A stretch of DNA of 40,344 nucleotides from an uncultured Eisenbergiella sp. (GTDB lineage: Bacteria > Bacillota > Clostridia > Lachnospirales > Lachnospiraceae), in the NCBI GenBank assembly GCA_947626995.1, contig CANQUI010000017.1, forward strand, positions 1-40,344, written 5' to 3'. The notes below the pieces were generated by a model. That model was not told the DNA's origin. It made no database searches and worked only from the letters and a program-made list of their open reading frames with translations. Shown here one piece after another: positions 8,008-16,056 of this stretch; position 1 is the stretch's first letter; every line of letters starts with the position of its first letter. The position numbers and the translations under genes are program-made.

Positions 8008-8774
8008 AAAATAAACGACTCCCTGACCTGCGGGGACGTCTTTTTTGACATAGTTTCTGTAGGGCGAGAGGCGGTAAGCCGCAGGCGGATATCCCGGAGA
8101 GGCTCCATGATGGATGCGGGTGTGTACATGGTGGATACCGTAAAAAGCGCCCCTTCGTCGAGCAGTCGGTTCAGTTCCACGCGGGTGAAGTCGGAGAGGA
8201 CATGCTCTTTGGTGAGCAGGGTGTCGTCCAGTCCCGATAGAAAGAGAATGTCCTTGTTCCGTTCTCGCGGCAGACGGAGCAGATTGACGGCGACGCCGAT
8301 CGCGATGCCGATTACCGTATCCAAGACGCGGTTCCAGACAAAAAGATAGGGATCGGCATCCGCCGCGTGGTTCACGGCAATGCTCAGATAAACGACACAG
8401 GAGAAATAGGAAGCCTGTTTCCTGCGCAGCAGTACGGTCGTATAGAGGACGCCGACGATCATCAAAGATACAACGAAGGGCTGTATCAGGATTTCGTTTC
8501 TAAACAGCGGGGAGAATATGGGCAGCAGTATGAGCGTCAGCAGACCGAAGGCGGCGCCGATTGCCGTGCCGATCAAGCGTTGTTTGGCGTTCTTCTTCGT
8601 GTCGCTCACATAATCCTGCATGCACCACAGGGCGGCCAGCTGCGAGTAAAATACAATTCCCGTCCCGCCGCGCAGCAGATCGACGCAATAACACAGAAAA
8701 ACAGCGGCTGCGGATTTGATGATCCGCAGCCCGATGGGTGGCAGGTGGAAGTACCCTTTTTGTTTCATTTCCAT
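8001..8774 (-). CDS. FUSC-family membrane protein with truncated HAD-like C-terminus
   Basis: A 257-residue protein. Residues about 15-165 are an FUSC/aromatic-acid-exporter type membrane domain with several helices (FHLPPIGLRIIKSAAAVFLC, ALWCMQDYVSDTKKNAKQR, FVWNRVLDTVIGIAIGVAVN). Residues 175-233 begin a HAD-like domain (ILFLSGLDDTLL, TPASIMEPLRDI). The first catalytic Asp of the HAD motif is Gly here, so this domain may not be a phosphatase. After residue 233 the match stops and 24 unrelated residues follow; the missing tail appears in another frame in the neighbouring remnant. Its start overlaps the end of the cytidylate-kinase-like gene by ten bases. The transport domain may still be made. 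Confidence 0.75.
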   Translation of the reverse strand: MEMKQKGYFHLPPIGLRIIKSAAAVFLCYCVDLLRGGTGIVFYSQLAALWCMQDYVSDTKKNAKQRLIGTAIGAAFGLLTLILLPIFSPLFRNEILIQPFVVSLMIVGVLYTTVLLRRKQASYFSCVVYLSIAVNHAADADPYLFVWNRVLDTVIGIAIGVAVNLLRLPRERNKDILFLSGLDDTLLTKEHVLSDFTRVELNRLLDEGALFTVSTMYTPASIMEPLRDIRLRLTASRPTETMSKKTSPQVRESFILC

Positions 8775-9361
8775 TTATCCTTTACAATAGCCGCAAGGAT
8801 ATCTGCGGTTCCCTCGATGCCGAAACGGCTGCTGTCCAGCATGATGTCCTTGAAGTCGAACGGACTGTTCCAGCCGGGGCAGTAGGTTCTGTGGTAGTTG
8901 TCGCGTGCGGCGTCCACCTCGCGGATCATTCGTCTGGCAGTCTTTGCATCCATCTGCAGGATGTCGGTACAGTTTTTCAGCCGTGCCTCATAGGGCGCAT
9001 AGATGTACACGCACAGCCGATTTTCATGGCTGCGCAGGATGCTGTCGGCACATCTGCCGACAATGATGCAGGATTCTCTGGCGGCCGTATCGAGGATGAT
9101 ATTTTTCTGTACCTCGAAGATCTCGTCTTTCAGGTTGGGCACACCGATCCCCAGAGGATACATGCGGGGAAAGAATTTCAGTTTATCGCGTTCCTCCTCC
9201 TCACTGATCACGGACACCGGAAGTCCCATGCGCTTGGCGGTGGCTTCGACAATATCTCTGTCCAGATAATCGATATCGAGTATCTGTGACAGTCTGTGGG
9301 CGACGGAACGTCCCATGCTGCCGAACTGTCTGGAAATGGTAATGACGTATCGCTGCTCCAT
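8765..9361 (-). CDS. Cytidylate kinase-like family protein
   Basis: A 198-residue P-loop-like nucleotide kinase of the cytidylate-kinase-like group. It starts YVITISRQFGSMGRSVAHRL, where the glycine-rich turn replaces a classical GxxGxGK loop, and continues with YLDRDIVEAT and IIVGRCAD, typical of the group. These proteins are common in Clostridia and their substrate is not established; they are distinct from CMP kinase Cmk. It lies between the transporter permease gene and the FUSC gene, probably in the same transcript. Confidence 0.85.
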   Translation of the reverse strand: MEQRYVITISRQFGSMGRSVAHRLSQILDIDYLDRDIVEATAKRMGLPVSVISEEEERDKLKFFPRMYPLGIGVPNLKDEIFEVQKNIILDTAARESCIIVGRCADSILRSHENRLCVYIYAPYEARLKNCTDILQMDAKTARRMIREVDAARDNYHRTYCPGWNSPFDFKDIMLDSSRFGIEGTADILAAIVKDKWK

Positions 9362-9382
9362 AACTCCTCTTTTCTGCCGCGG

Positions 9383-10153
9383 CTATGCGGCTTTCATCAA
9401 TTTGGGCTGCCTGTTCCTGCGCTTCTGCATCCCGCGGACGATACAGGAGAGCGTGTAATTGATTGTAAAATAGATGATCGCGGCAAAGCCGAACAGGACA
9501 AATACATCCGACACGTTGATATTGCCTGTGCCGTTGTACTGGCTGGCGGAACTCAGGATCTGTTTCACCCTGGCCATCAATTCTATGACCGCTACATTGG
9601 CCAGATAGGACGAATCCTTGATGGTCGAGGTTACCTGGCTCAACAGGGTGGGCAGGATGCTGCGGTAAGCCTGAGGCAGGATAATGTAGACAAAGGTCTG
9701 GACAATGTTAAAACCCTGCGCGTGCGCTGCCTCAAACTGCCCTTTGGCGATACCGTTCAGTCCGCCCCTGACGATCTCCGCAATGACCGAGGAGGTGAAA
9801 AGGATCAGGGCCACCGCCGCCTTGAAGAGAAGTTTGGTTTCCACGCTGGTCAGGCCGAACATCTTTTTTGCGAGAAATGACGGGCAGGGGCAGAAGACCA
9901 GGCAGATGAAGATCCACAATAGAAGCGGCGTGTTCCGGAATATTTCGATATAGATCACCGCCAGCATATGCAGGATCCGCTGCACGACGCCTTTGGTGCA
10001 ATAATTGCGGACCAACGCCAGTACCGAGCCGATCAGGATGCTGCACAGCACGGCGATCACGGATATGATCAGCGTAAACAGCACACCTTTACCGATATAG
10101 ATCAGAATATTTTCGTTCTGCATCATGGAAAGGCTTGCTTCCAGGTTATTCAT
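9383..10153 (-). CDS. Amino-acid ABC transporter permease
   Basis: A 256-residue HisM/GlnP-family permease with about five membrane helices, the conserved IFRNTPLLLWIF motif and the ATPase-docking loop (RGGLNGIAKGQFEAAHAQG). GGAGGTGA six bases before the ATG marks the start, which overlaps the end of the partner permease gene by eight bases. The two permeases likely form the membrane pore of the second transporter in the window. Confidence 0.92.
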   Translation of the reverse strand: MNNLEASLSMMQNENILIYIGKGVLFTLIISVIAVLCSILIGSVLALVRNYCTKGVVQRILHMLAVIYIEIFRNTPLLLWIFICLVFCPCPSFLAKKMFGLTSVETKLLFKAAVALILFTSSVIAEIVRGGLNGIAKGQFEAAHAQGFNIVQTFVYIILPQAYRSILPTLLSQVTSTIKDSSYLANVAVIELMARVKQILSSASQYNGTGNINVSDVFVLFGFAAIIYFTINYTLSCIVRGMQKRRNRQPKLMKAA

Positions 10154-10883
10154 TTGCCGTCACCTCCGATCCGCCGTTTCCGGTTCGTGTAAATTCCACT
10201 CTCTGTTCCATGCGCTTCAAGGCCAGCTCCCATGTGCTGGCGATCTTGGAAAGCGGGAAGCATATAATAAAAAACAAAAAGCCGCTGACCAGATAGGCGG
10301 GTGCGTAGGCGCCGCCCGTATTTACGCCTGTTACAAAGCTGTAGGTCAGTGAGATCAGATCGGCGCCGCCGATAATGTACAGGCAGGAGGTGTTCTTGAT
10401 CAGGTTCACGACCTGATTGACCATCGGCGGCAGGATGATCTTGATGCTCTGCGGCAGGATAATATAATACATCTTTTCCAGATAGTTGAAGCCCTGTGAC
10501 TGCGCCGCTTCGAACTGTCCCTTGGGAATTGCCTCGATTCCGGCACGGACCACCTCCGCCATATATGCGCCGCTGTACACGCCCAGGGCCAGAATACCTG
10601 TCGTAATGATGCCGATGCTGTGTCCGGAGAAAGCCAGCGCATAGTACAGGAAACAGGTCTGCAGCAGAATAGGGGTATTCTGGATCACCTCCACATAGAC
10701 CCGGCTGATAAGCTGCAGCGGCTTTTTGCCGCTGGTCGCCAGCAGCCCGAAAATAATACCGAGCGTCAGGGCAAGCAGTATGGCGAATACTGCCGTCTGC
10801 GCCGTATTCCATAAGCCGAGCAGGAATGTGCCTCTGTACAGCCATACCTTTTCCCATGCCCTTATTGAAAATACACCGGACAT
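10146..10883 (-). CDS. Amino-acid ABC transporter permease
   Basis: A 245-residue HisQ/GlnP-family permease with the motif VIQNTPILLQTCFLYY and docking loop RAGIEAIPKGQFEAAQSQG. The start at 10883 (MSGVFSIRAW) has GGAGG seven bases upstream; the ATG fifteen bases earlier is itself part of that ribosome-binding region and is unlikely to be used. It follows the binding-protein gene across a spacer with a strong hairpin. Confidence 0.92.
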   Translation of the reverse strand: MSGVFSIRAWEKVWLYRGTFLLGLWNTAQTAVFAILLALTLGIIFGLLATSGKKPLQLISRVYVEVIQNTPILLQTCFLYYALAFSGHSIGIITTGILALGVYSGAYMAEVVRAGIEAIPKGQFEAAQSQGFNYLEKMYYIILPQSIKIILPPMVNQVVNLIKNTSCLYIIGGADLISLTYSFVTGVNTGGAYAPAYLVSGFLFFIICFPLSKIASTWELALKRMEQRVEFTRTGNGGSEVTANE

Positions 10884-10910
10884 CGTCTTTCCTCCCATCC
10901 GCTTTCATGA

Positions 10911-10944
10911 AGGAGGAGAACCGATCGTATCGGATTCTCCTCCT
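10911..10944 (-). other. Intercistronic hairpin after the second binding-protein gene
   Basis: A long inverted repeat: 10911-10925 pairs with 10929-10944, giving a 15-base stem with one bulged base (10934) and a three-base loop. It lies 12 bases after the binding-protein stop codon and 27 bases before the permease start. No U-tract follows. As in the other transporter operon, it probably stabilises the binding-protein message or lowers read-through into the permeases. Confidence 0.75.
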
Positions 10945-10956
10945 CTGTGACTTATG

Positions 10957-11889
10957 TTACTGCAGGTTGTTCTCCTCGATGAAGCCCTGAATCGTGCCGT
11001 CCGCAAGCCATGTGGTGATCAGGTCGTCCACATACGCAGAAAAGTCGGAACCCTTCGTGGTCGCTACGCCGTAATCCTGTGGTGCGAACTCCTCCTCAAT
11101 ATAAGAGCGGCTGTCCGTCTGGTAGATCGCCAGGATGGATTTGTCCACGCAGAAGGCATCGACCTCGCCTGCACTGAGCGCGGTGGATATCGCCGGATAG
11201 TCGTCGTACTGCTGGAAGGCGATGCCTGTCGTCCAGAGCGCCGGATCGAAGGTCTCCGCATCGAAATCGTCGCCGGGGATCAGCCCCGCGTCTATCATGG
11301 CGCTGACCAGAGATTTCGCCGACGTGGAGCCGGACGATACGCCCACGGTCTTGCCGACCAGACCCGCCAGATCGGTGATGCCGCTGTCATTCTCCACCAG
11401 AACCGTTACGTGGTCCGTGTAGTAAGGCGTCGAGAAATCCCAGCTTTCTTTTCTCTCATCCGTGATCGTGAATGTCGCAAGTACACAGTCGATATCACCG
11501 GAGTCGAGAAGTTCCGTTCTGGTAGCGGCCGTGACGGTGGTAAATTCGATGTCAACGCCAAGAGATTCCGCGATCTTCTCTGCGATGGAGATTTCCATGC
11601 CGGAATACTCGCCGGTTATCGTGTCCTGAAAACCGAATCCCTCTACCGCGTTCTTGACGCCGACCCGCAGAACGCCTCTGTCAATGATTGCCTGCACGTC
11701 CGGCCCGTATGCTCCGTCTGCCGTCTCGACGCCGTCCGCAGGCGCTCCCTCGTCCCCGGTTGTCACGTCTGCCGTTTCCTTGGTGGTCTCGGCCGGCGCC
11801 GCCGTCTCCTGCGCTGCGCTGCCGCATCCGGCAAGCAGCATGGCAGATGCCGTCAGTGCCGCCACAAAAGCCTTGGTAAATTTTTTCAT
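10957..11889 (-). CDS. Amino-acid ABC transporter substrate-binding lipoprotein
   Basis: A 310-residue family-3 solute-binding protein with a clear lipoprotein signal (MKKFTKAFVAALTASAM, lipobox LLAGC), an acidic linker, and binding-domain motifs VLRVGVKN, EYSGMEISIAEKIAESLG, DCVLATFTITDERKESWDFS and GKTVGVSSGSTS. The start at 11889 has AGGAGG ten bases upstream; an ATG nine bases earlier is too close to it. The protein presents a polar amino acid to the two permeases encoded downstream. In contrast to the other binding-protein gene in the window, its start region is intact. Confidence 0.92.
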   Translation of the reverse strand: MKKFTKAFVAALTASAMLLAGCGSAAQETAAPAETTKETADVTTGDEGAPADGVETADGAYGPDVQAIIDRGVLRVGVKNAVEGFGFQDTITGEYSGMEISIAEKIAESLGVDIEFTTVTAATRTELLDSGDIDCVLATFTITDERKESWDFSTPYYTDHVTVLVENDSGITDLAGLVGKTVGVSSGSTSAKSLVSAMIDAGLIPGDDFDAETFDPALWTTGIAFQQYDDYPAISTALSAGEVDAFCVDKSILAIYQTDSRSYIEEEFAPQDYGVATTKGSDFSAYVDDLITTWLADGTIQGFIEENNLQ

Positions 11890-11962
11890 ACTCCTCATTC
11901 CTCCTTTTGCCTTTTGAGAAAAGGCGATAATCTATATCAAAGCCTTTGGCATTGATATCGCG

Positions 11963-12688
11963 CTATGAACGGATGATTTTTCCGAGGAACTGTTTTACCC
12001 GTTCATTTTCCGGATTGGTGAAGAAATGATCCGGCGTTCCTTCTTCCAGAATTTGGCCGTCCGCCATAAAGACAACTCTGTCCGCCACCTGCCTGGCAAA
12101 TCCCATCTCGTGCGTGACGACAACCATTGTGATGTTTTCTTTTGCCAGTTTCACCATGACGTCCAGCACCTCCTTGATCGTCTCGGGATCCAGGGCCGAC
12201 GTGGGTTCGTCAAACAGAATGATTTTGGTCTGTGTGCACAATGCCCGGGCAATCGCAATACGCTGCTGCTGGCCGCCGGAAAGCATGGTGGGATAGACAT
12301 GCGCCTTGTCGCGCAGCCCCACTACGTCCAGATAATGGTAAGCCAGTTCCTCCGCTTCTTTTTTGCTCTTGTGGTGCAGCTTCATCGGCGCAATGGTCAG
12401 ATTCTTAAGTACCGTCATGTGCGGGTACAGGTTAAACTGCTGGAACACCATAGAGATCGATTCGCGCACCAGCCTGGTTTTATTTTTGGCCGTCAACTCG
12501 TGCCCGTCTATGTATACGTGTCCGCTGCTGGGCTCTTCCAGAAAGTTCATGCACCGCACCGTGGTGGATTTGCCGGAGCCGGAAGGGCCGATGATGACCA
12601 GCTTTTCGCCCTCCTTTACCTCCAGATTCACATTTTTAAGCACCTGCAGATCGCCAAAGTTTTTACATACGTTTTCCAGCTTGATCAT
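11963..12688 (-). CDS. Amino-acid ABC transporter, ATP-binding subunit (GlnQ-like)
   Basis: A 241-residue ABC ATPase with Walker [11 protein letters not shown]-loop MVFQQFNLYPHM, signature LSGGQQQRIAIARAL, Walker [15 protein letters not shown] and the switch His in VVTHEMGFARQ. It energises the amino-acid importer encoded downstream and is the first gene of that operon, ahead of the binding protein and the two permeases. A ribosome-binding site (AGAGAGGAAC) precedes it. Its leader carries a terminator-like hairpin just after a strong promoter. Confidence 0.94.
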   Translation of the reverse strand: MIKLENVCKNFGDLQVLKNVNLEVKEGEKLVIIGPSGSGKSTTVRCMNFLEEPSSGHVYIDGHELTAKNKTRLVRESISMVFQQFNLYPHMTVLKNLTIAPMKLHHKSKKEAEELAYHYLDVVGLRDKAHVYPTMLSGGQQQRIAIARALCTQTKIILFDEPTSALDPETIKEVLDVMVKLAKENITMVVVTHEMGFARQVADRVVFMADGQILEEGTPDHFFTNPENERVKQFLGKIIRS

Positions 12689-12727
12689 ACTATTGTTCCT
12701 CTCTGTCCGCTTCTATGTCTGCACGGG

Positions 12728-12770
12728 GAAAAAGAAAAGGCGCTTCACTGGAATCCAGCGAAACGCCTTT
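12728..12770 (-). terminator. Terminator-type hairpin in the leader of the ABC transporter operon
   Basis: On the minus strand a stem of about 16 pairs including G-U pairs (12755-12770 with 12736-12751) and a three-base loop ends in CGCCUUU and is followed by UCUUUUU. It lies 9 bases after the predicted transcription start and 40 bases before the ATPase start codon. It may end transcripts from the dehydrogenase gene, but it also sits in the leader of the transporter operon, so attenuation is possible. Confidence 0.72.
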
Positions 12771-12785
12771 GTCTCTTTACACGTG

Positions 12786-12814
12786 ATCTTAAAACAAAAT
12801 TTTTCGGATGTCAA
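12786..12814 (-). promoter_or_regulatory. Sigma-A promoter of the ATPase-first ABC transporter operon
   Basis: The minus strand has a perfect TTGACA (12809-12814), a 17-base spacer and TAAGAT (12786-12791). Transcription would start near 12779. The rest of the spacer up to the dehydrogenase stop codon (12815-12907) shows no gene. Confidence 0.8.
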
Positions 12815-12907
12815 CCACAAATTTTCATTACGGGGAAAACTGCCCTATCTGTACTCGCACGCTTCCCAGTGGCCGGATCAAGGTGTTCTGTAGTGCGGCC
12901 ACACCGG

Positions 12908-13864
12908 TTATCCCACCACATTCCGCTCTTCTTCGTGCAAAAAAGCTTCTATATTCCGGCAGGTCTCCTCCACGACACGGATCCTGGACTCCACGCTGGC
13001 CCATGACATGTGGGGGGTGACGATCAGCTTTGTGCTGTCCTGGATCTGCCGGAGCGGGTTGTCTTTTGCCATCGGCTCTTTCTCCAGGACATCCAGTCCC
13101 GCCGCGGCGATCTCGCCGCCTGTCAGGGCGTCATAGAGTGCCTGTGTGTTCACCACGGGGCCGCGGGCCACGTTGATGAGTATCGCCGTCTTTTTCATTT
13201 TCTTAAAAGCCTTGCTGTCGATCAGCCCTCTGGTCCTGTCGCTGAGCGGGCAGTGCAGGGAGAGAATGTCGGACTGCGCAAGCAGCGTGTTAAAGTCCAC
13301 GCGCTCATACTCCGTGCAGGTACTCTGGCCGGAGGCGGAGTAGAAGATGACTCTGCAGCCAAACGCCTGCGCCAGTTTTGCGACCCTGCGGCCGATCGAG
13401 CCCATGCCGACGATGCCCCAGGTCATGCTCTCCATATCGTGGAACATCCGATCGAAATTGGAGAAACGGTCCTGCGCGCTGTAGGCGCCGGACTTGACAT
13501 ATTGGTCATAGTACGGCAGCTGTTCCGTGAGGGTGAGCGCGAGGAGCAGCGTGTGCTGCGCCACCATGGAGGTGCAGTAGTTGACTACGTTGGCGACTTT
13601 GATGTCACGGCTCTTGCAATAGGCGATGTCCACGTTGTCGTAGCCTGTCGCGAAAAGGCTGATCAGTTTGATGTTCGGCGCGTCCTTCATGGTTGTCTCG
13701 TTCATGGGCGCTTTATTACAGACGACGATATCTGCGTCCCTGATGCGCTCTGCGGTATTCTGCGCCACTGTGTTGGGATAGCAGGTCACTTCTCCGAATC
13801 TTTCCAGGCAGGACATATCCACATCCGTGCCCACGCTGTTTCGTTCCAGAATTACGATTTTCAT
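12908..13864 (-). CDS. D-2-hydroxyacid dehydrogenase (NAD-dependent)
   Basis: A 318-residue enzyme of the glycerate/lactate/phosphoglycerate dehydrogenase superfamily, which interconverts 2-hydroxy and 2-keto acids. The NAD-binding motif GMGSIG lies at about 153-158, and the catalytic triad is visible: Arg234 (NVARGPVV), Glu263 (LDVLEKEP) and His285 (TPHMSWAS). The start at 13864 has AGGAGG five bases upstream. No ACT domain is present, which argues against a typical SerA. It is closest in outline to hydroxypyruvate/glycerate dehydrogenases, but the substrate is not certain. It appears to be transcribed alone from its own promoter. Confidence 0.9.
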   Translation of the reverse strand: MKIVILERNSVGTDVDMSCLERFGEVTCYPNTVAQNTAERIRDADIVVCNKAPMNETTMKDAPNIKLISLFATGYDNVDIAYCKSRDIKVANVVNYCTSMVAQHTLLLALTLTEQLPYYDQYVKSGAYSAQDRFSNFDRMFHDMESMTWGIVGMGSIGRRVAKLAQAFGCRVIFYSASGQSTCTEYERVDFNTLLAQSDILSLHCPLSDRTRGLIDSKAFKKMKKTAILINVARGPVVNTQALYDALTGGEIAAAGLDVLEKEPMAKDNPLRQIQDSTKLIVTPHMSWASVESRIRVVEETCRNIEAFLHEEERNVVG

Positions 13865-13902
13865 AGGAGCCTCCTTTGATAAGTCGTGTTGCTTTTGCGG
13901 AC

Positions 13903-13932
13903 AGTATATCACCATAGCGCATATTTTGGCAA
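13903..13932 (-). promoter_or_regulatory. Extended -10 promoter of the dehydrogenase gene
   Basis: The minus strand has TTGCCA (13927-13932), an 18-base spacer and TATACT (13903-13908) with an upstream TG, making an extended -10. It follows directly after the galM terminator. The predicted leader is about 32 bases. Confidence 0.7.
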
Positions 13933-13960
13933 AAGAAAAAGAAGAGGACAAAGCCCCTTC
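13931..13960 (-). terminator. Rho-independent terminator after galM
   Basis: On the minus strand GAAGGGG (13954-13960) pairs with CCTCTTC (13941-13947), with one G-U pair, around a six-base loop, followed by TTTTTCTTTT. It lies 24 bases after the galM stop codon and ends the dnaX-ebfC-recR-galM unit. Confidence 0.78.
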
Positions 13961-13984
13961 CCTTTCATACGTGATAAGTTCCTT

Positions 13985-15016
13985 TTATAAAAACCGATAA
14001 ACAGTAACGGAATGATACGGTCTTTTGGGCCCAAAGACAGAAGAAGGAAACTGCGGCTTATTGGGGGAATCGGGGAAATACTGGGTCTCCAGCGCCAGTC
14101 CGCATCGGGGCTGATAGCGCTTTCCCTCCTTGCCCGTTTCTTCCAGCAGGAAATTTCCGGCATAAAACTGAAGTCCGGGCAGATCGCTGAAAACCTCCAT
14201 CGTCCGGGTGGCTGAGCCGTTGGAAAGCACGGCGATTTTTCTCACAAGTCCGTTATATCCGTCGCACACCCAGTTATGATCGTATCCACCCGCCAGCTTA
14301 AGCTGCGCAAAATCCTCCTCGATCCTCGCGCCGATCCGGCAGGGATTGCGAAAATCCATCGGCGTATTTTCCACCGGCGCAAGGGTGCCGTCGGGAATGG
14401 AGCCTGCGTCGGTGGGCGTATAATGAGAGGCAAAAATCTGCAGGATATGATCCGCAATCCCGCCCGTTCCCTGTCCGTCCAGGTTGAAATAACAGTGGTT
14501 CGTCATGTTAAGGATCGTGTTTTGATCGCTTTCTGCGTCGTAGGTGATGCGCAGTTCATTTTCCGGCGTTACCTCATAAAAAACGCAAAGCGTTTTGTTT
14601 CCTCCAAATCCCAGATCCCCGTCTTTCATCCGCAGGGTAAACAGGATTCCGTTGTCCTTTTCTGTCGCGTCCCATATCCGCTTATGCGCTCCCCGTTCTC
14701 TGTGGCTGTGCAGATTGTTTACGCCATCGTTTGCATCCAACCGGTATGTTTTGCCTTCCAGCGTAAAGGCGGCATTGCCGATGCGGTTTGCATTGGGTCC
14801 GATCACCGCGCCCAGAAAACAACTGTTTTCCTGATACTGCGCCAGCGTATCATAGCCCAGGGCCACATCCGCCAAAACGCCGTTTCGATCCGGCGCGTAA
14901 AGACGGACGATCAGCGCGCCGAAATTGCTCACCACCGCTTTCATGCCCTTTTGGTTTTCCAGAGAATACAGAAAAATCTCTTTCCCGTCTACGATTCCGA
15001 ATCGTTCTTTTTTCAT
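13985..15016 (-). CDS. galM: Aldose 1-epimerase (galactose mutarotase)
   Basis: A 343-residue enzyme that interconverts the alpha and beta anomers of galactose or glucose. Family marks are GPNANRIGNAAF, the catalytic-region histidines in NNLHSH and TNHCYFNLDG, and a late Glu in the segment CGLALETQYFPDSPN, the usual general base. The length is normal for GalM. It lies 31 bases after recR, probably as the last gene of the dnaX operon. No other galactose gene is nearby, so it may serve general sugar metabolism. Confidence 0.93.
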   Translation of the reverse strand: MKKERFGIVDGKEIFLYSLENQKGMKAVVSNFGALIVRLYAPDRNGVLADVALGYDTLAQYQENSCFLGAVIGPNANRIGNAAFTLEGKTYRLDANDGVNNLHSHRERGAHKRIWDATEKDNGILFTLRMKDGDLGFGGNKTLCVFYEVTPENELRITYDAESDQNTILNMTNHCYFNLDGQGTGGIADHILQIFASHYTPTDAGSIPDGTLAPVENTPMDFRNPCRIGARIEEDFAQLKLAGGYDHNWVCDGYNGLVRKIAVLSNGSATRTMEVFSDLPGLQFYAGNFLLEETGKEGKRYQPRCGLALETQYFPDSPNKPQFPSSVFGPKRPYHSVTVYRFL

Positions 15017-15047
15017 CTTCCATCCTCCGTCGCAGAAAAGGGTCCGG

Positions 15048-15650
15048 TTACAGCTCCACCCTGCCCTCCAGCGCCCGCAGCAGCGTCACCTCGTCTATGT
15101 ATTCCAGATCGCCGCCCACCGGAACGCCGCTGGCAATCCGCGTCACCCGTATCCCTGTGGGCTTGATCAGCTTGCTGATGTACATGGCCGTCGTTTCGCC
15201 CTCCAGACTGGAATTCGTGGCAATAATTACTTCCTGTATCTCCCGGTTTTGGGAAAGGCGTTCCATCAGTTCCTTCAGCCGGATATCATGCGGGCCGATC
15301 CCCAGCATCGGGGAAATCGCGCCGTGCAGCACATGATAGACCCCTTTATATTTACCGGTTTTTTCATACGCCGCCAGGTCTCTGGTATTTTCCACTACCA
15401 TGATGGTGGTATGATCCCGCTGCGGATTCTGGCAGATCGGGCAGATATCCCGGTCCGTTAAGGTGAAACACTCTTTGCAGTACCGGACATTCTGTTTGGC
15501 CTGGATCAGGGCGTCCGCCAGCCGCCGTACCCTCGGTTCCGGAAGATTGATCAGGTGAAACGCCAGCCGCTGCGCGGATTTGCTCCCGATTCCCGGCAGA
15601 CCGGCCAACTCATCAATCAATTTGTTGATATATCCGCTATAAAGATCCAT
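15048..15650 (-). CDS. recR: Recombination mediator protein RecR
   Basis: A 200-residue protein that acts with RecO/RecF in loading RecA at gaps. In order it has a helix-hairpin-helix (LAGLPGIGSKSAQRLAFHL), a four-cysteine zinc finger (CKEC...CPIC), and a Toprim domain (IMVVENTRDLAAYE, SLEGETTAMYI). The length is typical. The start overlaps the last base of the ebfC stop codon, which indicates translational coupling. The dnaX-ebfC-recR order is conserved across Firmicutes. Confidence 0.97.
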   Translation of the reverse strand: MDLYSGYINKLIDELAGLPGIGSKSAQRLAFHLINLPEPRVRRLADALIQAKQNVRYCKECFTLTDRDICPICQNPQRDHTTIMVVENTRDLAAYEKTGKYKGVYHVLHGAISPMLGIGPHDIRLKELMERLSQNREIQEVIIATNSSLEGETTAMYISKLIKPTGIRVTRIASGVPVGGDLEYIDEVTLLRALEGRVEL

Positions 15651-15994
15651 CAGAAGGGAAGTCCTCCGCCCAGTCCGCCGGTCATCTTACCCATCAGCTC
15701 CTGACTGGCCGCTTCGGCCTGCCCCATGGCTTCGTTGACTGCCGCCACGATCAGATCCTGCAGCATCTCCACGTCCTCCGGGTCTACGGCCTCCTGCGAC
15801 AGCGTAATGCGCAGCAGCTCCTTTTTGCCGTTCACGCAGGCTTCTACGGCGCCGCCGCCTGCTCTGGCCGTAAATTCCCTGGCCTCCAGTTCTTTCTGTC
15901 CTTCCTCCATCTGTCTTTGCATACGCTGTGCCTGTTTCATCAGGTTGTTCATATTTCCGGGCATCCCCCCGGGAAATCCGCCTCTTTTTGCCAT
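15650..15994 (-). CDS. YbaB/EbfC family nucleoid-associated protein
   Basis: A 114-residue DNA-binding protein. A glycine/methionine-rich N-terminus ([19 protein letters not shown]) is followed by the family helix ([17 protein letters not shown]) and the strand region [18 protein letters not shown]. It ends in a short glycine-rich tail. The family binds DNA as a dimer and organises the nucleoid. Its position between dnaX and recR is the standard one. Confidence 0.95.
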   Translation of the reverse strand: MAKRGGFPGGMPGNMNNLMKQAQRMQRQMEEGQKELEAREFTARAGGGAVEACVNGKKELLRITLSQEAVDPEDVEMLQDLIVAAVNEAMGQAEAASQELMGKMTGGLGGGLPF

Positions 15995-16056
15995 CTGCTC
16001 TCTCCATTCCGCCGCGCTGCGGCCTTTGTTTTCCTCAACCGGCCCCTGTCGGCCGC

